A stretch of DNA of 64,000 bases from JAGOBP01 sp964550855 (GTDB lineage: Bacteria > Chloroflexota > Anaerolineae > Fen-1058), in the NCBI GenBank assembly GCA_964550855.1, contig CAZKBQ010000011.1:27355-91354 (forward strand). The letters run 5' to 3'. The notes under the pieces were generated by a model. That model searched no databases and was not told the DNA's origin. It saw only the letters and a list, made by a program, of their open reading frames with translations. Below are positions 58,957 to 64,000 of this stretch, piece by piece; within the stretch, counting starts at the first letter, position 1, and each line of letters starts with the position of its first letter. The position numbers and the translations under genes were made by a program.

Positions 58957-60315
58957 ATGAAACGATTTGTCATCATCGGCAACGGCGCGGCCGGCATCAC
59001 GGCTGCCGAAGAACTGCGGCGGCGCGATCCGCGCGCCGACATCACCATCTGCACCGACGAGCCGTATCCCATGTACTCGCGGCCCGGCCTGGCCTACGTG
59101 CTGATCAATGAGGTCTCCGCGCAGCAGGCCATGGCGCGCAAGCCCGAATGGTATCAGCAGCAGCGCATCGAATTGATCCACAGCCGCGCCGTGGCCCTCG
59201 ACTTCAAGCGCCAGCTGGTGAGCCTGGCCAACGGGCGCGGCCTGCTGTACGATGCGCTGCTCATCGCGGTGGGCGCCACAGCGGTCAAGGCACCTTTCCC
59301 CGGCGGCGATCTGGACGGCGTGGTGTATCTGGACAATCTGGATAACACCCTGGATATCCTGAAACGGGTCAAGACGGCCCGGGCCGGCGTGGTGGTGGGC
59401 GGCGGCATCACGGCGCTGGAACTGACCGAGGGGCTGGCGCATCACGACGTGGAGACGCATTATCTGTCGCGCAAGAACAATCTGTGGTCGGCGCTGCTGA
59501 ACGATCAGGAATCGAAGCTGGTGGAACGGCAGATGATCCATCACGGCGCCCTCATCCACTATCAGCGCGAGATCGCCGAGATCATCGGTCGGGATGGCCG
59601 GGTGGCCGCGGTGAAGACGACCAAGGGTGAAGAGATCCCGTGCGAGATCGTCGGCGTGGCGGTCGGCGTCAAGCCGAACCTCGGTCTGGTTAAGGGCACG
59701 CCCTTAGAGATCGATCGCGGCCTGTTGACGGACGAATATTTGCAGACCAACATTCCGGGCGTGTACGCGGCCGGCGACTGCGCGCAGATCTACGACGCCT
59801 GGAGCGGCGAGAAGCGGGTGGACAGCCTGTGGCCCACCGCGGTGGCTTCGGGGCGGGTGGCGGCGCAGAACATGCTGGGCCTGCGCACTCCCTACGTCAA
59901 GGGCGTGCCGTTCAATGCGGCGCTGCTGTTTGGCCTGCACCTCACGGCGATCGGGCAGGTGGCGGCGGCCGGGCGCGACGACGCCGAAGCCGAAGAGTTG
60001 TCGTTTATTTCACGCGGGGCCAGCGAGGTGTGGACGTCGTCGTCGGGCAGCGGCTATGCCAGCGCGTGGGCCGACGATGGCACGTCGAGCCAGCGGCTGA
60101 TTCTGCGGAACAACACCATCGCGGGGGCGCTGCTGCTGGGCAATCAGCGCCTGGCTGATCCGCTGCGCGACCTGATCGATCGCCGCGTGGACATCAGCCA
60201 TATAAAGGATCGACTGCTGAAAGGCGGCACAGCGCTGGCGGTGGCGGTGATGGATGAGTGGACGCGCTGGAAGCGGGGCGAGGCCAGGTTGGAGCCGGCG
60301 AGTATCAGACGATAA
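58957..60315 (+). CDS. FAD-dependent NAD(P)-type oxidoreductase
   Basis: 452 residues. FAD motif VIIGNGAAGITAAEELRR, second nucleotide motif AGVVVGGGITALELTEGLA, and the C-terminal FAD contact IPGVYAAGDCAQIYD. It belongs to the pyridine nucleotide-disulfide/rubredoxin reductase-like class (as in the N-terminal part of NirB) but has an added C-terminal region (about 340-452) with VWTSSSGSGYASAW. It starts nine bases after the polyferredoxin stop, so the two probably form a complex that takes electrons from NAD(P)H or gives them to ferredoxin. Direction cannot be decided from sequence. Confidence 0.88.
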   Translation: MKRFVIIGNGAAGITAAEELRRRDPRADITICTDEPYPMYSRPGLAYVLINEVSAQQAMARKPEWYQQQRIELIHSRAVALDFKRQLVSLANGRGLLYDALLIAVGATAVKAPFPGGDLDGVVYLDNLDNTLDILKRVKTARAGVVVGGGITALELTEGLAHHDVETHYLSRKNNLWSALLNDQESKLVERQMIHHGALIHYQREIAEIIGRDGRVAAVKTTKGEEIPCEIVGVAVGVKPNLGLVKGTPLEIDRGLLTDEYLQTNIPGVYAAGDCAQIYDAWSGEKRVDSLWPTAVASGRVAAQNMLGLRTPYVKGVPFNAALLFGLHLTAIGQVAAAGRDDAEAEELSFISRGASEVWTSSSGSGYASAWADDGTSSQRLILRNNTIAGALLLGNQRLADPLRDLIDRRVDISHIKDRLLKGGTALAVAVMDEWTRWKRGEARLEPASIRR

Positions 60316-60360
60316 AGAAGATGAGAACTATCTAAGGGGTAGGTTAATAGACCATGAAAA

Positions 60361-60384
60361 CGGGCGGCCAAAAACCGCCTTTTT
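60361..60384 (+). terminator. Terminator between the redox operon and the giant cytochrome gene
   Basis: GGCGG (60363-60367) pairs with CCGCC (60375-60379) over a 7-base A-rich loop, then five Ts. Short, so it may be only partly effective. Confidence 0.6.
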
Positions 60385-60456
60385 GAACGTGACGCTAGTT
60401 TGAGATTTGCGACATAGTAAGACACCGGCCAAAAAATCGCCAACGAGTTTCAAATT

Positions 60457-63400
60457 ATGCGTCGATTGACCCGAATTGCCCTCATCGCCAGCCTGATCCT
60501 CATCGGAATCGGGCTGTTGAGCGTGTTGTTCGTGTCGGTGGCGCAGGCCAGCCTGCCCGGCGACGGGCTGTTTGGCGTGAAGTTGGCGATGGAACGGTTG
60601 CGATCGGATCTGACACCCGATCCGATTGCCCACACCCGACTGAGCCTCGCCGTCCTGTCGCAACGCCTGACCGAGTTTGAGGAGCTGGCCGAGACCGATC
60701 GGGCTGACATGGCCTGGCGCGAGGTGGAAGCGGCGCTGATTGAGGCGGCCAAGGCCGTGACCACGCTGCCGCCAGAGTCACAGGGCGACATGCGCGCCGA
60801 GCTGGCGCGGTTGGCGCTGCGCGTGGCCGAAGTGGTGGATCATTGGGCCGCCGCTCACCCATCGGGCCGGGAGAGCACGCGGTTGGTGCGGCTGGCGCGC
60901 GGCCTGGCAGAGGCGGCCAGTAACCCGCGAGCGCCCATCAGCCAACTCCTGCTGATCTTGAGCGGGGCCGTGGACGCCGCGCCGGACCAATCGGCCGGGC
61001 CGACCATCGCCGCGCGCAGCATCACCATTCCGCCTGAATTGCAGGCCAAACATCGGCCGCCGTTCAGCGGGCGGCACGCGGAGATCAGCTGCAGCGCCTG
61101 CCATGTGGACGGCAAAACCGAGGGGCTGTCGGCGGCGTGTGTGAGCTGTCACGAGGATCAGCACAACGGCAAATTTGAAGCCATCGGTGTGACCTGCGAT
61201 CAATGTCACACCGATGTTGCGTTCAAACCGGCCACGTTTGATCATAAGGATTTTCCTGATTGTCAGACTTGCCATCAGGTGGATGCGCCAGCCAACCACT
61301 TTCCGGGGCAGTGCAGTAATTGTCACTCCACTGAAGTCTGGAAACCCGCGAGCTTCGATCACGCCGGTTTTACGTTCTGCACCAGCTGTCACAGCGCAGA
61401 CGCGCCTGCCAATCATTTTCCGGGCCAGTGCAGTCAGTGTCATTCCACGACGGCCTGGCAACCGGCGCACTTCAATCACACCGGTTTTACAGATTGCCAG
61501 AGTTGCCACACCAAAGATTCACCGGCCAACCACTTCCCGGGACAGTGCAGCAATTGTCACGCGACGACGGGCTGGCGGCCGGCGAATTTCAATCATACCG
61601 GCTTCACCGATTGTCAAGCCTGCCATACCAGCGACAAGCCGGCCAATCACTTTGAGGGGCAGTGCAGCCTGTGTCATAGCACCAGCGCCTGGCAGCCCGC
61701 CCATTTCGACCACACCGGCCAGACCGATTGCGCCGTGTGCCACACGGGGGACAAGCCGGCCAATCACTTTGAGGGGCAATGCAGCCAGTGCCACACCACG
61801 GCGGCATGGCGGCCGGCCAATTTCGATCACACGGGCCAGACCGACTGCCAGAGCTGCCATACCAAAGACGAACCGCCCAATCATTTTGAGGGGCAGTGCA
61901 GCCAGTGTCACGCCACGACGGCGTGGCGGCCTGCCCACTTCAATCACGACGGCGCGGTGTTCTGCGTGGTCTGCCACACCGCCGACGCGCCGGCCAATCA
62001 CTTTCCGGGGCAGTGCAGCAACTGCCACAACACCTCGGCCTGGCAGCCCGCCAACTTCGATCACGCCGGATTCACCAACTGTACCGACTGCCACACGACT
62101 GACAAGCCGGCCAACCATTTTGCGGGGCAGTGCAGCACGTGTCACCTGACCAGCGCGTGGCAGCCTGCCACGTTCGATCATACCAATGCCACGGACTGCA
62201 TCGCCTGTCACACGCGCGACAAGCCGCTCAACCACTTCGACGGCCAATGCAGCCGTTGTCACCTGACCGGCGCGTGGCAACCCGCCACCTTCGATCACAC
62301 CGGTCAGACCGACTGTGTCACGTGCCACACGACTGATAAGCCGGCCAATCACTTTGAGGGCCAGTGCAGCACGTGCCATCTGACCAGTGCCTGGACGCCG
62401 GCCAGCGTCAATCACGTGGGCCTGACCGATTGCGTGGCCTGTCACAGCGCCGCCAAGCCGGCCAATCACTTTCCGGGGCAATGCAGCAATTGCCATAGTA
62501 CGGTGGCATGGCAGCCCGCCACGATGAACCACGCCGGGCTGACGGACTGCCTGTCGTGCCACTTACCCGACAGGCCGGCTAATCACTTTGACGGGCAGTG
62601 CAGCCTGTGCCATACCACTTCGGCGTGGAGCGGCGCGACGTTCGATCACACCGGCCAGACCGATTGCGCCGCGTGCCATACCAGAGACAAGCCACTCAAT
62701 CACTTTCCGGGGCAGTGCAGCACGTGCCACACGACGTCAACGTGGCAAGGCGCATCCTTCAATCACACCGGACAGACCGATTGCGCGGCTTGCCACACAC
62801 GCAACGCGCCACCCAATCACTACGCGGGGCAGTGCAGCAACTGCCATTCAACGAGCGCGTGGCAGCCCGCCAACTTCGATCACACGGGGCAAACCAACTG
62901 CCAGTCCTGCCACACCGGTGACAAGCCGGCCAATCACTTTCCCGGCCAGTGCAGCATGTGTCACAACACCAGCTCGTGGCAGGGTGCCACATTCAACCAT
63001 CAGGGCCAGACGGATTGCCTGAGTTGTCACACGCCCGATCGGCCGCCCGATCACTTCCCCGGCCAGTGCAGCGCGTGCCACACCACCAGCTCGTGGCAGG
63101 GCGCGACGTTCAACCATCAAGGCCAGACGGATTGTCTGGCCTGCCACACACCCGATCGGCCGCTGGTGCACTTTCCGGGGCAGTGTAGTGCGTGTCATAC
63201 CACCAGCGCCTGGCTGCCTGCCAGCATGAATCACGTGGGCCTGACCGATTGTCTGAGCTGCCACACGCCCGATCGGCCGCCCGATCACTTCCCCGGCCAG
63301 TGCAGCACCTGTCACGCCACAGCGGCGTGGACGCCGGCCAGCTTCGATCACACCGGGCAGACCAACTGCCTGAGCTGTCACACACCCGATCGGCCGGCCA

Positions 63401-64000
63401 ATCACTATGCGGGGCAGTGCAGCCTGTGCCATGGCACATCATCATGGGGCGGTGCAACGTTCAATCATACCGGCCAGACCGATTGCGTGAGCTGTCACTC
63501 GGTCAATCGGCCGCCCGATCACTTCCCCGGCCAGTGCAGCACGTGTCACAACACATCGTCGTGGGGAGGCGTGCAGTTCAATCACGCCGGACAAACGGAT
63601 TGTCTGAGCTGCCATACACCCGACCGGCCCGCTAACCATTTCTCCGGGCAGTGCAGCAGTTGTCACACCACCTCGGCATGGACGCCGGCCAGCTTCAATC
63701 ACACCGGTCAAACCGATTGCCAGTCGTGTCACACGCCCGACCGGCCGCCCAATCACTTCCCGGGGCAGTGCAGCCTCTGTCACACCACATCATCCTGGCA
63801 GAACGCGACGTTTAATCATCAGGGGCAAACGGATTGCCAGTCGTGTCACCTGCCCGACCGGCCGGCCAATCACTTCCCGGGGCAGTGCAGCAACTGCCAT
63901 ATTACCTCTTCGTGGCTGCAAGTCACATTTGATCACACTGGTCAAACGGACTGCCAAGCGTGTCACACGCCCGATCGCCCGCCCGATCACTTCCCGGGGC
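60457..64000 (+). CDS. Giant multiheme c-type cytochrome, at least 50 CxxCH, partial (3' end outside window)
   Basis: The frame from the ATG at 60457 stays open for 1181 codons to the window edge. Residues 1-31: signal/anchor (RIALIASLILIGIGLLSVLF). Residues 32-110: a helical region opening SLPGDGLFGVKLAMERLRSD, like DUF5667. A linker follows to about 205. Then CSACH at 212 begins the heme part. From about residue 246 there are 39-residue units: CSxCH, T(S/T)xW, (F/M)(D/N)H, DCxxCH, then (N/D)H(F/Y) and GQ. I count 50 CxxCH in the visible part. Each unit has two CxxCH and two more conserved His, so bis-His ligation is likely. No good ribosome-binding site is visible. It follows the FAD/Fe-S/cytochrome operon after a short terminator. 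Role: inferred long-range electron wire at or beyond the cell surface. Confidence 0.93.
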   Translation, partial: MRRLTRIALIASLILIGIGLLSVLFVSVAQASLPGDGLFGVKLAMERLRSDLTPDPIAHTRLSLAVLSQRLTEFEELAETDRADMAWREVEAALIEAAKAVTTLPPESQGDMRAELARLALRVAEVVDHWAAAHPSGRESTRLVRLARGLAEAASNPRAPISQLLLILSGAVDAAPDQSAGPTIAARSITIPPELQAKHRPPFSGRHAEISCSACHVDGKTEGLSAACVSCHEDQHNGKFEAIGVTCDQCHTDVAFKPATFDHKDFPDCQTCHQVDAPANHFPGQCSNCHSTEVWKPASFDHAGFTFCTSCHSADAPANHFPGQCSQCHSTTAWQPAHFNHTGFTDCQSCHTKDSPANHFPGQCSNCHATTGWRPANFNHTGFTDCQACHTSDKPANHFEGQCSLCHSTSAWQPAHFDHTGQTDCAVCHTGDKPANHFEGQCSQCHTTAAWRPANFDHTGQTDCQSCHTKDEPPNHFEGQCSQCHATTAWRPAHFNHDGAVFCVVCHTADAPANHFPGQCSNCHNTSAWQPANFDHAGFTNCTDCHTTDKPANHFAGQCSTCHLTSAWQPATFDHTNATDCIACHTRDKPLNHFDGQCSRCHLTGAWQPATFDHTGQTDCVTCHTTDKPANHFEGQCSTCHLTSAWTPASVNHVGLTDCVACHSAAKPANHFPGQCSNCHSTVAWQPATMNHAGLTDCLSCHLPDRPANHFDGQCSLCHTTSAWSGATFDHTGQTDCAACHTRDKPLNHFPGQCSTCHTTSTWQGASFNHTGQTDCAACHTRNAPPNHYAGQCSNCHSTSAWQPANFDHTGQTNCQSCHTGDKPANHFPGQCSMCHNTSSWQGATFNHQGQTDCLSCHTPDRPPDHFPGQCSACHTTSSWQGATFNHQGQTDCLACHTPDRPLVHFPGQCSACHTTSAWLPASMNHVGLTDCLSCHTPDRPPDHFPGQCSTCHATAAWTPASFDHTGQTNCLSCHTPDRPANHYAGQCSLCHGTSSWGGATFNHTGQTDCVSCHSVNRPPDHFPGQCSTCHNTSSWGGVQFNHAGQTDCLSCHTPDRPANHFSGQCSSCHTTSAWTPASFNHTGQTDCQSCHTPDRPPNHFPGQCSLCHTTSSWQNATFNHQGQTDCQSCHLPDRPANHFPGQCSNCHITSSWLQVTFDHTGQTDCQACHTPDRPPDHFPG
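61192..64000 (+). repeat. 117-bp tandem coding repeats (about 24 units visible)
   Basis: The unit of 117 bp equals 39 codons; for example the GGGCAGTGCAG-type word recurs at 61309 and 61426. Units are alike at DNA level but not identical. The array continues past the window end and stays in one frame throughout. Confidence 0.92.

Noticed and set aside
61519..62562. 347-codon minus-strand open frame within the cytochrome array
   Set aside because: It only mirrors the 117-bp coding repeats; the plus frame carries regular CxxCH motifs and runs on without a stop.
61192..64000. Noncoding satellite DNA
   Set aside because: Period is a multiple of three, one frame stays open for the whole stretch, and cysteine and histidine positions are kept while third bases vary.

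Overview
The window reads as a GC-rich chromosome segment of an uncultivated or little-studied bacterium, most likely a Chloroflexota member related to Anaerolineae. The pointers are Pro/Ala/Gln-rich lipoprotein linkers on the sugar-binding proteins, many LacI/RbsABC sugar cassettes, CACGTG-centred palindromic repeats, heptamer-periodic intergenic repeats, and a secreted beta-helix protein ending in FLPLLR. This placement is inference; there is no rRNA or marker gene here, and I saw no tRNA gene, CRISPR array or replication origin.

Layout. 1-7000: the end of an HlyD-like efflux adaptor, a secreted Gly-rich protein, a wrecked type I restriction-modification locus (chimeric hsdR/hsdM remnant and hsdS remnant) split by a REP-type tyrosine transposase and its palindromic repeats, an unrecognised small protein, and a two-component system. 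7000-26600: a long plus-strand sugar region with two LacI repressors, two FucI/AraA-fold isomerase-like proteins, an RbsD/FucU mutarotase, two ribose-type ABC importers, an aldo/keto reductase, an M24-like protein lacking most metal ligands, a ribulokinase-like FGGY kinase and an AraD-like epimerase/aldolase. The second importer's binding protein is a tandem double copy in one polypeptide. 26600-30400: lutABC (lactate oxidation) and a small transaldolase. 30400-43440: xylulokinase (minus strand), a third RbsABC set, a third LacI, then a reductase - FGGY kinase - dehydrogenase - PfkB kinase - class II aldolase series that looks like an alditol-phosphate route, ending in a cytidylate-kinase-like protein. 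43440-48250: an FKP-like fucokinase/GDP-fucose pyrophosphorylase, a GDP-mannose 3,5-epimerase-like enzyme and a Nudix hydrolase. 48400-56030: secreted proteins, a DUF58/MoxR pair, an alpha/beta hydrolase, ThpR and a phosphoribosyltransferase.

56187-64000 is the most striking part: a membrane protein with histidines placed for b-type heme, a 12-CxxCH cytochrome, a polyferredoxin, an FAD oxidoreductase and, after a terminator, a giant cytochrome that runs off the window. The visible 1181 residues of that last protein carry 50 CxxCH motifs, mostly in 39-residue repeats with two CxxCH and two further conserved histidines each. Together these genes look like a route taking electrons from a reduced cofactor through the membrane to a very long extracytoplasmic heme chain.

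How the parts may work together: sugars enter through three RbsABC importers under LacI control and are isomerised, phosphorylated and cleaved; lactate from deoxysugar breakdown could be oxidised by LutABC; and the multiheme locus could dispose of electrons. Near-identical recognition helices in two LacI proteins and a shared operator form (WTGGTA-N4-TACCAW) in front of three transcription units suggest that part of the region is one regulon.
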